Source: Cesiribacteraceae bacterium YIM B00369 (GTDB taxonomy: Bacteria > Bacteroidota > Bacteroidia > Cytophagales > Cyclobacteriaceae). Taken from it: DNA of 64,000 bases. Below are positions 42,972-51,798 of this stretch, piece by piece. Within the stretch, counting starts at the first letter, position 1; the number at the start of each line of letters is the position of its first letter. A program made the position numbers and the translations under genes. Under the pieces are notes generated by a model that saw nothing but the letters and a program-made list of their open reading frames with translations, had not been told where the DNA came from and ran no database searches. The DNA is taken from the NCBI GenBank assembly GCA_017948555.1, contig JAFMYY010000001.1, positions 248,001 to 312,000 of the forward strand, read 5' to 3'.

Positions 42972-43865
42972 ATGAAAATTTTTATTACCGGCGCTGCCGG
43001 ATATATTGGGAAAGCAGTCTGCAGGAGGTTACGTGCAGACGGACATGAGATAATAGGACTGACACATCAGCAGGGACATGTTCAGCTGCTGGATGAAATG
43101 GGTGTAAAAGCCGTGCTGGCTGACCTGAAGAGTGCTGATCAGTGGAAGAAGTATTTGAAAGAGGTGGATGCGGCTATTCACCTGGCTCAGGATGCACAGG
43201 AGCCGGCGCAGGTGGACCGCGCAACAGTAGATACCATAATTGATGCATTTGGTGGTACAAATAAGCGATTTGTTTATACCAGTGGTGTTTGGGTGCTTGG
43301 AAACACCGGTCCGGAACGGGCCAGTGAAACTACGCCTGCTAATCCTCTCCCTATGCTGGAATGGAGAGCCGATACGGAAAAAAGGTTAGTTTCTGCCGAA
43401 GAGGTAAAGCACCTGAATGTAGTGATTGTGCGCCCTGCCATTGTGTATGGCGAAGGTGGCGGTATTCCGGCAATGCTCGCGGGTTCGGCTTATGAATCCG
43501 GTGCTGCACGTTATATTGGAGACGGACAGAATACATGGCCAATGGTGGAGGTAAATGACCTTGCCGAATTGTATGCGCTTGCCCTGACAGAGGGTGAATC
43601 CGGAGAGATTTATAATGCAGCCGACGACCAGTCGTATACGGTTAAAGAGCTTGCAGAAGCAGCAAGTGAAGGTGCCGGCAGAGGAGGTAAAACAGAGTCG
43701 TGGCCGAAAAAAGAAGCCACGAAAGAGATGGGGCCTGTTGCCGAAGCGCTGTGCCTGAACCAGAATGTTTCAGGAGCCAAAGCAAGGGAATTCCTGGGCT
43801 GGGAGCCTAAAGCGCCTTATAATGCCGTGGAAGACCTGAAGCTGGGGTCTTATGCGCAGGGATAA
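42972..43865 (+). CDS. NAD-dependent epimerase/dehydratase (extended SDR)
   Basis: 297 aa. The N-terminal Rossmann motif GAAGYIGK (GxxGxxG) binds NAD(P), followed by LADLKSADQW (acidic adenosine-binding region) and FVYTSGVWVLGNTG, and a C-terminal substrate part with EIYNAADDQSYTVKELAE and FLGWEPKAPY. It fits the extended short-chain dehydrogenase family of sugar epimerases and reductases; the exact substrate is not visible. The canonical YxxxK catalytic pair is not clear by eye. AGGAGG lies 7 nt before the ATG. Stand-alone gene, convergent with yihY (gap 12 bp). Confidence 0.85.
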   Translation: MKIFITGAAGYIGKAVCRRLRADGHEIIGLTHQQGHVQLLDEMGVKAVLADLKSADQWKKYLKEVDAAIHLAQDAQEPAQVDRATVDTIIDAFGGTNKRFVYTSGVWVLGNTGPERASETTPANPLPMLEWRADTEKRLVSAEEVKHLNVVIVRPAIVYGEGGGIPAMLAGSAYESGAARYIGDGQNTWPMVEVNDLAELYALALTEGESGEIYNAADDQSYTVKELAEAASEGAGRGGKTESWPKKEATKEMGPVAEALCLNQNVSGAKAREFLGWEPKAPYNAVEDLKLGSYAQG

Positions 43866-43877
43866 ATATTCTGTATT

Positions 43878-44861
43878 CTAACTTCTGATTTCGCCCGGTT
43901 CTATGTGAGTTATTTGCATAGGATTGGGCTTTTTAGTTTTAATACCCAGGCGCATTACAGCAGTGTCGATGCTGGCATTGAGCGTAAAGCCAAGTAGAAT
44001 AATGGCAGAAAGCATATAAAACCATATCATTAAGGCAATAAGGGCACCAATGGAGCCATACAGTTTATTGTAGGTTCCGAAATTGGTAATATAAGATGAG
44101 AACAGGAATGAAGCCGCAAGGCAAAAGAGGGCTGCAAGTATGGAGCCCGGTGAAAAGAACTGCCAGCGGTCGTGAATGGAGGGCGCCAGATAGTAAATGG
44201 CTGATATAGTAAGTAAGAAGCCAATAAACATAGTAAGGAAGCGCAGGAAAATGAATAAGTAAAACTGGTAATCTTCCAGTATGGAGTTCTGGTGGTACAG
44301 CCATTTGATAACAAAGGTTCCCACAACCAGCATCAGAACAGTGGCCAGGAGCATGCCTGCCAGCACCAGTGTAAGGAGGGTTGCCATTGCCCTGGTTTTT
44401 ATCCAGGAACGGTTTTCGTTGGTTCTGAAAATGCGGTTAAAGGCATTCATCAGCGATATCATTCCATTAGTGGCAAGGTAAAGGGCAAACACCACACCAA
44501 AAGAAAGTAAGCCGGTGCGGGGCCTGCTCAGAATGTCGCTGATTGTGCCGGATGCCGTTTTATACACACTGGGTGGTGTAAATTCCTGAAGGAAGTTCAT
44601 GATCTGCACCTCATCTATAAATGGTAAATAGGGGAGGAGTGTAAACAGAAATATCAGGGTAGGGAAAACCGATAAGGTTAGGTTGAAGGCAACTCCATAG
44701 GCCCTGTTAAATACATCATCGTGCCTGATCTTCTCAAGAAAGATGATCAGGATGCGGAACAGCGAAACCCTGCGGTTACGGATCCGCACATCCGATAAAA
44801 AGGACAACAGACACCGGAACTGCCTCGAGTTTTTGATTTTATTTTCAAACCTCTTTGTCAT
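43878..44861 (-). CDS. YihY/BrkB family inner-membrane protein
   Basis: 327 aa with six predicted membrane segments (about 60-80, 118-140, 160-185, 200-225, 235-255, 265-290). The family landmarks AYGVAFNLTLSVFPTLIFLF, the amphipathic loop, and YNKLYGSIGALIALMIWFYMLSAIILLG are present. YihY proteins are poly-membrane proteins of unknown transport or membrane-assembly role, earlier misnamed RNase BN. Start overlaps the end of the thioesterase gene by 17 bp, so the two are co-transcribed. Confidence 0.9.
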   Translation of the reverse strand: MTKRFENKIKNSRQFRCLLSFLSDVRIRNRRVSLFRILIIFLEKIRHDDVFNRAYGVAFNLTLSVFPTLIFLFTLLPYLPFIDEVQIMNFLQEFTPPSVYKTASGTISDILSRPRTGLLSFGVVFALYLATNGMISLMNAFNRIFRTNENRSWIKTRAMATLLTLVLAGMLLATVLMLVVGTFVIKWLYHQNSILEDYQFYLFIFLRFLTMFIGFLLTISAIYYLAPSIHDRWQFFSPGSILAALFCLAASFLFSSYITNFGTYNKLYGSIGALIALMIWFYMLSAIILLGFTLNASIDTAVMRLGIKTKKPNPMQITHIEPGEIRS

Positions 44862-45270
44862 TTTTATAAAAGGGCTCCAGCAGGTCCATCATTCTCTGAG
44901 GAATCATGCACGGTCTGCCGGATTGTTTGTTAACGAAAACAAGGGTTGTTTTTCCAATATTAATTAACGTGTCCGCTTCATTGAATACCTCATAGGAAAA
45001 GGTCATCCTTACTGCCGGTCTTTCCGGTACTGAAACCACTATCCTGAGATTATCGTCGTAATAAGCCGGTTTTATGTACTTTGAATAATTTTCCAGAACA
45101 GGCATCATTACACCATCTTCCTCCTCCAGGCTTTTATAGGAAATCCCCAGGTTTCTTAAAACCTCTGTGCGGGCTATTTCATAATAAGTGCCATAGTTCC
45201 CGTAGTAAACATAACCCATCTGGTCAGTTTCGGCATAGCGCACCCTTACGTAAATTTCTCCTGTAAACAT
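44845..45270 (-). CDS. YbgC-type acyl-CoA thioesterase
   Basis: 141-aa single hotdog-fold protein. The 4-hydroxybenzoyl-CoA thioesterase signature VRYAETDQMGYVYYGNYGTYYEIARTE carries the catalytic Asp (TDQMG). It hydrolyses acyl-CoA thioesters; in proteobacteria YbgC works near Tol-Pal, whereas here it pairs with yihY. A small dyad (45292-45315) lies just upstream. Confidence 0.92.
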   Translation of the reverse strand: MFTGEIYVRVRYAETDQMGYVYYGNYGTYYEIARTEVLRNLGISYKSLEEEDGVMMPVLENYSKYIKPAYYDDNLRIVVSVPERPAVRMTFSYEVFNEADTLINIGKTTLVFVNKQSGRPCMIPQRMMDLLEPFYKNDKEV

Positions 45271-45291
45271 ATGATCAGCAGTTAAAACACA

Positions 45292-45315
45292 AACAGGCAG
45301 TATATTCTGCCTGTT
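45292..45315 (-). terminator. Hairpin between mltG and the thioesterase gene
   Basis: AACAGGCAG pairs exactly with CTGCCTGTT around a TATATT loop; on the minus strand TGTGTTTT follows. Plausible weak terminator of mltG or an operator for the thioesterase gene. Confidence 0.5.
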
Positions 45316-45383
45316 GCGGGTTCAAAGATGGTTAAAATATAGATTTTCTGAAAACAGAAATCAGTTTTTGCGCAGGGAATGTA

Positions 45384-46418
45384 CTATTTGTATACTTTTC
45401 GCTCATTTAGAGCACGTTGGTACCTGCGGGCGTTGCGCAAATGTTCATTGTAATTAGTGGCAAAGGCGTGGTAGCCCGAGAAGTCTGCCCTGGCACAAAA
45501 GAATATAAATTTGTGGTCCTCGGCATTCAGTACAGCATCAACAGCCGTTATGTGTGGCAGGTTAATAGGGCCTGGCGGAAGGCCTGAATACATATAAGTA
45601 TTATAAGGGGAGTCGATTATTTTATGCTCATTTAAAACCCTTTTTATGGTAAAGTCATTGGCGGCATACACCAGTGTAGGGTCGGCCTCCAGACGCATAT
45701 TCCTTTTCAGGCGGTTCAGGTAAACACCGGCTACGCGTGGCATTTCATCTGCTTTGCTGGTTTCGGCCTGCACGATGGAGGCAAGGGTGCTTACTTCCTG
45801 CGGGCTTAGCCCTTTTTGTTCAGCTTTTTGGAGGCGTTCCTCCGTCCAGAAGCGTTCATATTCTTTATGCATCCGTTCAAGAAGCTCCTGTTCATCGGTA
45901 GTCCAGAAAAACTCATAGGTATTGGGAATGAACATGGCTACAAAATTAAGGGTATCGAAGCCGTAAGCGGCGGCGGTCGCAGAATCGTTCAGGAGCTGGT
46001 AAACTTTATCTTCCTCAGCCATTAGATTTTTGCTGATGCGGGAGGCAAGTTCCTTTTTTGTGCGAATATTATTGAAGGTAACATTAACAGGTGTTTGCCT
46101 GCCCGACCGGAGTAAGCGGATTGTCTGCAGGTTAGAGGAGTTTTTCTCCAGCACGTAATGACCGGGTTTAATATTTTCGTCGTAGTCCAGGAGTCTGGCA
46201 AGAAAGCCAAAGGAAACAGGATCCTGGATATAACGCTCGTTGTAAAGCTGGTTTTGCAGCTTTTTAAAGGTGGTGCCCGGGTAAATAAGAAGGGAGCGGT
46301 CCTCATTGCCTACTGCTACATTTGGTGTTTTTACGATCTGGTAGGCGTAATATCCAAGGGAGGTAAGGAGTACTGAAAATATTATAATTACCCCAACAAG
46401 TATTTTTCTATTCTTCAT
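45384..46418 (-). CDS. mltG: Endolytic murein transglycosylase MltG
   Basis: 344 aa. One N-terminal membrane anchor (ILVGVIIIFSVLLTSLGYYAY), a LysM-like middle region (GTTFKKLQNQL...) and the YceG catalytic domain with LASIVQAETSKADEMPRVAGVYLNRL, whose glutamate is the expected catalytic acid, and the typical ADPTLVYA, YNTYMYSGLPPGPI and INAVLNAEDHKFIFFCA-like blocks. It cleaves nascent glycan strands at the inner membrane. Its start faces the YciO-type gene across a 320-bp divergent gap. Confidence 0.95.
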   Translation of the reverse strand: MKNRKILVGVIIIFSVLLTSLGYYAYQIVKTPNVAVGNEDRSLLIYPGTTFKKLQNQLYNERYIQDPVSFGFLARLLDYDENIKPGHYVLEKNSSNLQTIRLLRSGRQTPVNVTFNNIRTKKELASRISKNLMAEEDKVYQLLNDSATAAAYGFDTLNFVAMFIPNTYEFFWTTDEQELLERMHKEYERFWTEERLQKAEQKGLSPQEVSTLASIVQAETSKADEMPRVAGVYLNRLKRNMRLEADPTLVYAANDFTIKRVLNEHKIIDSPYNTYMYSGLPPGPINLPHITAVDAVLNAEDHKFIFFCARADFSGYHAFATNYNEHLRNARRYQRALNERKVYK

Positions 46419-46738
46419 CAGAAATTTGCTAAATTAAACCTGAATTGGTGATTCTTCCTTCAGGAGCGGTGGTGCCGGTTTATATTGCCGGTTCCGGCCT
46501 TACTTTTTTGATTTGCAATAATAGTAAATAGTTTTGGTAGATAGCGAAACAAAACCCCGCTTAGCTTAAGTTGTTAAGCTGAAGCCGTTGGATTTCTAAC
46601 AGCAACGGATTTTAAGGGCTGAATAGTTCTCCCTCCTCCGGCGAAAGCGGGAGCAGCAGGAGTTTAAAAAAGCTTTGGCCCGTATCAATTATTGCGTTTA
46701 CAAATCAGCACATTTTCAAATCTATTACTTTCTTAATT
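46419..46738. promoter_or_regulatory. Divergent promoter region between mltG and the YciO-type gene
   Basis: 320 bp without ORF. A small dyad AGCTTAA/TTAAGCT lies at 46563-46580 and repeated GCCGGTT words near 46480. No convincing -7/-33 pair identified. Confidence 0.35.
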
Positions 46739-47368
46739 ATGGCTGCAGAACTTATAAAAATTCATCCCGATAATCCTGATCCGCGAAGAATCGCTAAAGT
46801 TGTGGAGGTGTTGAAAAACGGCGGGGTGGTAATATATCCTACCGACACCATTTATGGTATGGGGTGCGATATTTTCAATCAAAAGGCGGTGGAGCGGGTT
46901 TGCCAGATAAAAGGGGTGAAAGCAGACAAAACCTTACTTTCTTTTATTTGCCAGGATATCAGTCACATATCTGAATATGTAAAAAACATTAGTACACCTG
47001 TCTTCAAGGTGATGAAAAAAGCATTGCCCGGTCCTTTTACTTTTATTCTGGAATCGAGCAGTAAGGTGCCTAAAATTATAAATGCGAAGAAAAAAACAGT
47101 GGGTATACGGGTGCCTGACCATAATATCCCTCATCACCTGGTGGAAGGCTTAGGCAATCCTATTATTACAACTTCTATCCGCGACGAAGACGATGTGATA
47201 GAGTATACAACTGATCCGGAACTGATTTTTGAGAAGTTCGGTAACCTGGTGGATATAGTTATCGATGGCGGTTATGGAAAGAATGTTCCGTCCACTGTAA
47301 TTGATTGTACCGGCGAAATGATGGAAGTTCTCCGCGAAGGCGCAGGAGATATCAGTCAGTTTGCTTAG
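46739..47368 (+). CDS. YciO/Sua5-family protein (L-threonylcarbamoyladenylate synthase type)
   Basis: 209 aa, a single YrdC-like domain. Nucleotide-binding landmarks are [17 protein letters not shown], the [12 protein letters not shown] segment, [11 protein letters not shown] and [11 protein letters not shown]. The KxxDK..L.F variation and short length suggest the YciO branch rather than full Sua5/TsaC, so a role in t6A37 tRNA modification is likely but not certain. Its last 17 bp overlap the convergent acyltransferase gene. Confidence 0.88.
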   Translation: MAAELIKIHPDNPDPRRIAKVVEVLKNGGVVIYPTDTIYGMGCDIFNQKAVERVCQIKGVKADKTLLSFICQDISHISEYVKNISTPVFKVMKKALPGPFTFILESSSKVPKIINAKKKTVGIRVPDHNIPHHLVEGLGNPIITTSIRDEDDVIEYTTDPELIFEKFGNLVDIVIDGGYGKNVPSTVIDCTGEMMEVLREGAGDISQFA

Positions 47369-48242
47369 GGAGGAGAAGATCTGCCGGCGGTTTATGCTTC
47401 CAGCGCCTGTGCGACCACAGATAGTCAGCCGGATTGCGCCTGATACCCTCTTCAATGAGTTGTACATATTTTTCCGTAATGGCATAATCGGGTAAGGAGC
47501 GGGGGTCGTCTGTAATAAAACGGAAAGTTACAGTATAATTCCCACGGGAAACCCGTTCCATATCGGCATAAATAACAGGCATATCCAGTTTGCGGGCAAG
47601 CTTTTCTGAGGCAGTATAGAAGGGGCTCAGGCGGTTCATGAAAGGAACCCAGTGGCAGTTCCTGCTTTTATGCGGACTTTGGTCGAACATAATTGCCAGC
47701 AGCCGGGGAATATGGCTCCGCTGGATGCTGTCCCGGAGAACTTCTTTTTTCTCCACCATGCGGGCTCCAAAGCGGCTGCGGATGCTCAGCATCAGTTTGT
47801 CAAAGAATTTGCTCTGCACATCCTGGTAAACGGCATCTATGGGTATATCCAGAATTAGGCTGGTCGAAGGGGTGAGCCATTCCCAGCCCGACCGGTGGGA
47901 AGAGAGTACCATTACCACCTTTCCCTGGTTGTAGTATTTCAGAAGGAGTTCCGGATTTGTCAGCTTCACACGTTTCCTGAATTCCTTTTCAGGCAACTCA
48001 AGGCACTTAAGTGCTTCCAGCCACAAATCAGTAAAATTGAGGTAAAAACTTTTTCTCAGCCGGCGGATTTCCTTGTCCGTTTTTTCAGGGAAGGCGTGGC
48101 GCAGATTGTCAACAATCACTTTTTTGCGGTACTTCACTACATTATCCAGCAGCCACGCTATGGCAGTGGAAAGGCTGTATAACAACGGGAAAGGTAAGTA
48201 AGCAAAAATCCTGATCAGGAACATCCTTTTTTTTGGCAGCAA
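47352..48242 (-). CDS. LpxL/HtrB-like lysophospholipid/lipid A acyltransferase
   Basis: 296 aa. N-terminal hydrophobic anchor ([22 protein letters not shown]) and the catalytic HX4E motif in SSHRSGWEW, followed by [20 protein letters not shown] and [19 protein letters not shown]. All match the lipid A late acyltransferase family, which uses acyl-ACP to add secondary acyl chains at the inner membrane. Monocistronic; its 3' end overlaps the YciO-type gene. Confidence 0.9.
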   Translation of the reverse strand: MLPKKRMFLIRIFAYLPFPLLYSLSTAIAWLLDNVVKYRKKVIVDNLRHAFPEKTDKEIRRLRKSFYLNFTDLWLEALKCLELPEKEFRKRVKLTNPELLLKYYNQGKVVMVLSSHRSGWEWLTPSTSLILDIPIDAVYQDVQSKFFDKLMLSIRSRFGARMVEKKEVLRDSIQRSHIPRLLAIMFDQSPHKSRNCHWVPFMNRLSPFYTASEKLARKLDMPVIYADMERVSRGNYTVTFRFITDDPRSLPDYAITEKYVQLIEEGIRRNPADYLWSHRRWKHKPPADLLLPKQTD

Positions 48243-48370
48243 AATTGCAGATAATTTTACAGCATTCTGGAATATTTTGCTAAAATTGTTGCAGTTAAAA
48301 TCCCTTCATAAGCTTTGTTTTCTCCTGTTATTGGATATTATCAAGGGGAATATTACACATAATTATAAAT

Positions 48371-49015
48371 ATGGAAGAACGTTTGCCTGTCCTGATAGAA
48401 CTTCAATATCTGCCTCCGCTGGAATATTTTGTGCTTTTGTCAGGGAGAATGGTGTATCTGGATATGCACGAGCACTATGAAAAGCAAACTTACCGGAACC
48501 GCTGTTATATACTGGGGCCTCATCAGGTGGAGAAGCTCACGGTGCCGGTTCAGGGAGGGAGTAAAAAGGTGAAGACAAGTGAGATACTGATTGATTACCG
48601 GCAAAAATGGCTGTTGCAACACTGGCGTGCTTTGCAGGCGGCTTATGGCAAGGCGCCTTTTTTTGAGCATTATGCCCCTTATTTCCTTGAGGTGTTCGAA
48701 AAACAGCCAAAAAAGTTGTGGGAACTAAATTATGATCTTCTGACATTATGTCTTAAATTATTGCAGATAAACACAACTATCCGCTTAACGGAAACGTACC
48801 TAGAAAGTACAAATCCCGCTTTTCTGGATTACAGATCAAGTGTTAATCCTAAAAAAAGTGCTATTGCCAATAATATTTATCAGCCAAGGGCATATAATCA
48901 GATTTTTGGCAAAGACTTTGTAGTTAACTTAAGTGTGGCAGATTTACTTTTCTGCGAAGGACCCGCTGCAGGCATGATCTTACATGAATCGGTAAGTCCG
49001 CATTTGAACAATTAA
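48371..49015 (+). CDS. WbqC-family protein
   Basis: 214 aa. LQYLPPLEYFVLLSG, YEKQTYRNRCYILGPHQVEKLTVPV, ILIDYRQKWLLQHWRALQAAYGKAPFFEHYAPYF and the helical C-terminal half are characteristic of WbqC-like proteins, which are found with polysaccharide synthesis genes and are of uncertain biochemical role. Located 96 bp upstream of clpC. Confidence 0.9.
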   Translation: MEERLPVLIELQYLPPLEYFVLLSGRMVYLDMHEHYEKQTYRNRCYILGPHQVEKLTVPVQGGSKKVKTSEILIDYRQKWLLQHWRALQAAYGKAPFFEHYAPYFLEVFEKQPKKLWELNYDLLTLCLKLLQINTTIRLTETYLESTNPAFLDYRSSVNPKKSAIANNIYQPRAYNQIFGKDFVVNLSVADLLFCEGPAAGMILHESVSPHLNN

Positions 49016-49111
49016 AAATCATATTGTGTTTTATTGATAGTTGTTCTTATATTTAGAAGAAGAGTAATCTGCTAAACAAGAATAAATATATTTCGCATAC
49101 ATAATACCAAT

Positions 49112-51670
49112 TTGAGTATGGAAGCTAAATTTTCGAATAGAGTAAAAGAAGTAATATCACTTAGTAGGGAGGAAGCGCTTCGGCTCGGTCATGATTATAT
49201 CGGCACAGAACATCTGTTGCTTGGAATGATCCGTGAGGGCGAAGGAGTTGCCGTAAGCCTGCTCAAGAAAATTGGTATTTCTTTAGACGAATTGCGTACA
49301 GCCGTAGAACGTGCAACCAAAGGTACTGCCACCCATCAGGTGAAGAACCTTGCCAATATACCCTTAACCCGCCAGTCGGAAAAGGTACTGAAGATCACTT
49401 ATTTAGAAGCAAAGATATTTAAAAGCCAGTTAATTGGCACCGAGCACCTGCTGCTCTCTATCCTGCGCGACGAAGATAATATTGCTACCCAGATATTGGA
49501 GAAGTTTGACGTAACCTACGATGTCGTAAAAGAGCTGTTGGAATACCAGACTGAGAACCCGATGGCATCGTCAGATACTGACGACAGTGATGAGGATTCA
49601 AGCCGCATATTTGGCGGAGGATCATCATCCGGACGTGAAGCCTCAGGCAAAGGAGCAGAAAAGTCCCGTACCCCGGTGCTGGATAATTTCGGCCGCGACT
49701 TAACCAAGCTTGCTGAAGACAATAAGCTTGACCCTATTGTAGGACGTGAAGAAGAGATTGAGCGTGTGGCCCAGATCCTGAGCCGCCGTAAAAAGAATAA
49801 TCCAATCCTCATCGGTGAGCCCGGTGTAGGTAAAACAGCTATTGCTGAAGGTCTTGCCCTGCGTATTGTGCAGCGGAAAGTAGCCCGCGTGCTGTTTGGC
49901 AAAAGAGTGGTTACGCTTGATCTTGCCTCCCTTGTTGCCGGTACAAAGTACCGCGGCCAGTTCGAGGAAAGAATGAAGGCTGTAATGAATGAACTGGAAA
50001 AATCTCCGGATGTAATCCTGTTCATTGATGAGCTGCATACTATTGTAGGTGCCGGTGGCGCTTCCGGTTCGCTGGATGCCTCAAATATGTTCAAGCCTGC
50101 GCTTGCACGGGGAGAAATCCAATGCATTGGAGCAACTACACTCGATGAGTACCGCCAGTACATTGAGAAAGATGGTGCTTTAGCCCGTCGTTTCCAGATG
50201 GTAATGGTGGATGCCACTTCCGTGGATGAGACTATTGAGATCCTGAATAATATAAAGGATAAATATGAGGATCACCACCACGTAAATTACACTCAGGAAG
50301 CTATTGATGCCTGCGTGAAGTTATCTGACCGCTACATCAGCGACCGTTTCCTTCCGGATAAAGCTATTGACGTGCTGGATGAGGCTGGTGCCCGTGTACA
50401 CATCAATAACATACATGTGCCGGACGATATCGTGAAGCTGGAAGCTGATATCGAGGATATCAAGAGCGAGAAGAACAGGGTGGTGAAAAGCCAGAAGTAT
50501 GAGGAAGCTGCTCAGCTGCGCGATAAGGAGAAAAAACTTATCGAAAAGCTGGAAGCTGCCAAAAAGCGCTGGGAAGAAGAAACCCGCACCAAACGTTACG
50601 AAGTATCGGAAGATAACGTGGCCGAGGTGATTGGTATGATGACAGGCATCCCTACCAGAAGAATCGCACAGAACGAAAGCAACAAGCTTCTTGGAATGGG
50701 CGAAGAGCTGAAGAGCAAAGTAATTGGTCAGGACGAAGCGATCAAGAAGCTTGTAAAAGCTATCCAGCGTACCCGTGTAGGCCTGAAAGATCCTAAGAAA
50801 CCAATTGGTTCTTTTGTGTTCCTTGGCCCTACAGGTGTAGGTAAAACAGAACTTGCAAAAGTGCTTTCAACATACCTCTTCGATAAGGAAGATACCCTTA
50901 TCAGGATTGATATGAGTGAGTATATGGAGAAATTCTCCGTATCGCGCTTAGTGGGAGCGCCTCCGGGATATGTTGGTTACGAAGAAGGTGGTCAGCTGAC
51001 TGAGAAAGTTCGCCGTAAGCCGTACAGTGTAGTGTTGCTCGATGAGATTGAGAAGGCTCACCCGGATGTATTTAACCTGTTGTTGCAGGTGCTTGATGAT
51101 GGGATCCTGACAGATGGGCTTGGTCGCAGAGTGGATTTCCGGAACACCATTATTATCATGACCTCTAATATCGGGGTGCGTGACCTTAAGGATTTTGGTG
51201 CAGGCGTTGGTTTTGCAACTTCGAACAGAAGAGAGAATTCTGATGAGATCATGAAATCCACCATTCAGAATGCGCTTCGTAAGGCCTTTAGTCCTGAGTT
51301 CCTGAACCGTTTAGATGATGTGATTGTGTTTAATTCTCTTCAGAGAGAAGATATCCACCGCATTATTGATATTTCGCTTACTAAATTGTTTACCCGAGTT
51401 AAATCCCTGGGATATGACATTGAGTTAACTGAAAAGGCGAAAGACTTCCTCGCAGAGAAAGGGTATGACCAGCAATATGGTGCACGTCCGCTGAACAGGG
51501 CTATTCAGAAATACCTGGAAGATCAGGTAGCTGAAGAGATCCTGAGGGGAGATCTTACGGAAGGTGAAACAATCCTGGCTGATTATAAAGGAGAAGGTGA
51601 CGAACTTACTCTTGCCAAAAAGCCTAAGGGTAAGGAAGAAACCGAAGAAGAGAAAAACAAAAACAAGTAA
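49112..51670 (+). CDS. clpC: ATP-dependent Clp protease ATP-binding subunit ClpC
   Basis: 852-aa Hsp100 unfoldase. Two N-terminal Clp_N repeats (about 1-145), first AAA module with Walker A GEPGVGKTAIAEG, a UVR-type coiled-coil insertion (EKNRVVKSQKYEEAAQLRDKEKKL, about 450), second AAA module with GPTGVGKTELAK, and a C-terminal D2-small domain, ending in an acidic-lysine tail. The middle domain length and UVR element place it in ClpC rather than ClpA/ClpB. It delivers substrates to ClpP, which is not in the window. Ends with a strong terminator. Confidence 0.97.
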   Translation: MSMEAKFSNRVKEVISLSREEALRLGHDYIGTEHLLLGMIREGEGVAVSLLKKIGISLDELRTAVERATKGTATHQVKNLANIPLTRQSEKVLKITYLEAKIFKSQLIGTEHLLLSILRDEDNIATQILEKFDVTYDVVKELLEYQTENPMASSDTDDSDEDSSRIFGGGSSSGREASGKGAEKSRTPVLDNFGRDLTKLAEDNKLDPIVGREEEIERVAQILSRRKKNNPILIGEPGVGKTAIAEGLALRIVQRKVARVLFGKRVVTLDLASLVAGTKYRGQFEERMKAVMNELEKSPDVILFIDELHTIVGAGGASGSLDASNMFKPALARGEIQCIGATTLDEYRQYIEKDGALARRFQMVMVDATSVDETIEILNNIKDKYEDHHHVNYTQEAIDACVKLSDRYISDRFLPDKAIDVLDEAGARVHINNIHVPDDIVKLEADIEDIKSEKNRVVKSQKYEEAAQLRDKEKKLIEKLEAAKKRWEEETRTKRYEVSEDNVAEVIGMMTGIPTRRIAQNESNKLLGMGEELKSKVIGQDEAIKKLVKAIQRTRVGLKDPKKPIGSFVFLGPTGVGKTELAKVLSTYLFDKEDTLIRIDMSEYMEKFSVSRLVGAPPGYVGYEEGGQLTEKVRRKPYSVVLLDEIEKAHPDVFNLLLQVLDDGILTDGLGRRVDFRNTIIIMTSNIGVRDLKDFGAGVGFATSNRRENSDEIMKSTIQNALRKAFSPEFLNRLDDVIVFNSLQREDIHRIIDISLTKLFTRVKSLGYDIELTEKAKDFLAEKGYDQQYGARPLNRAIQKYLEDQVAEEILRGDLTEGETILADYKGEGDELTLAKKPKGKEETEEEKNKNK

Positions 51671-51694
51671 TCGTGCTAATGCACACATACTGAT

Positions 51695-51729
51695 AAAAAA
51701 GGCTGTCCCATTGCGGGACAGCCTTTTTT
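51695..51729 (+). terminator. Terminator of clpC
   Basis: Perfect 15-bp stem (51695-51709 with 51715-51729), ATTGC loop, seven T's at the end. 25 bp after the clpC stop. Confidence 0.95.
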
Positions 51730-51798
51730 TGTTATTGGAATTTGTTAATAAATCTCCGGAGTTGGCCTGCAACCTTCCCGGATTTCCAACATGCTTAG

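Noticed and set aside
49516-50217. 233-codon open frame on the minus strand
   Set aside because: Antisense shadow of clpC; no family resemblance and composition dictated by the ClpC codons.
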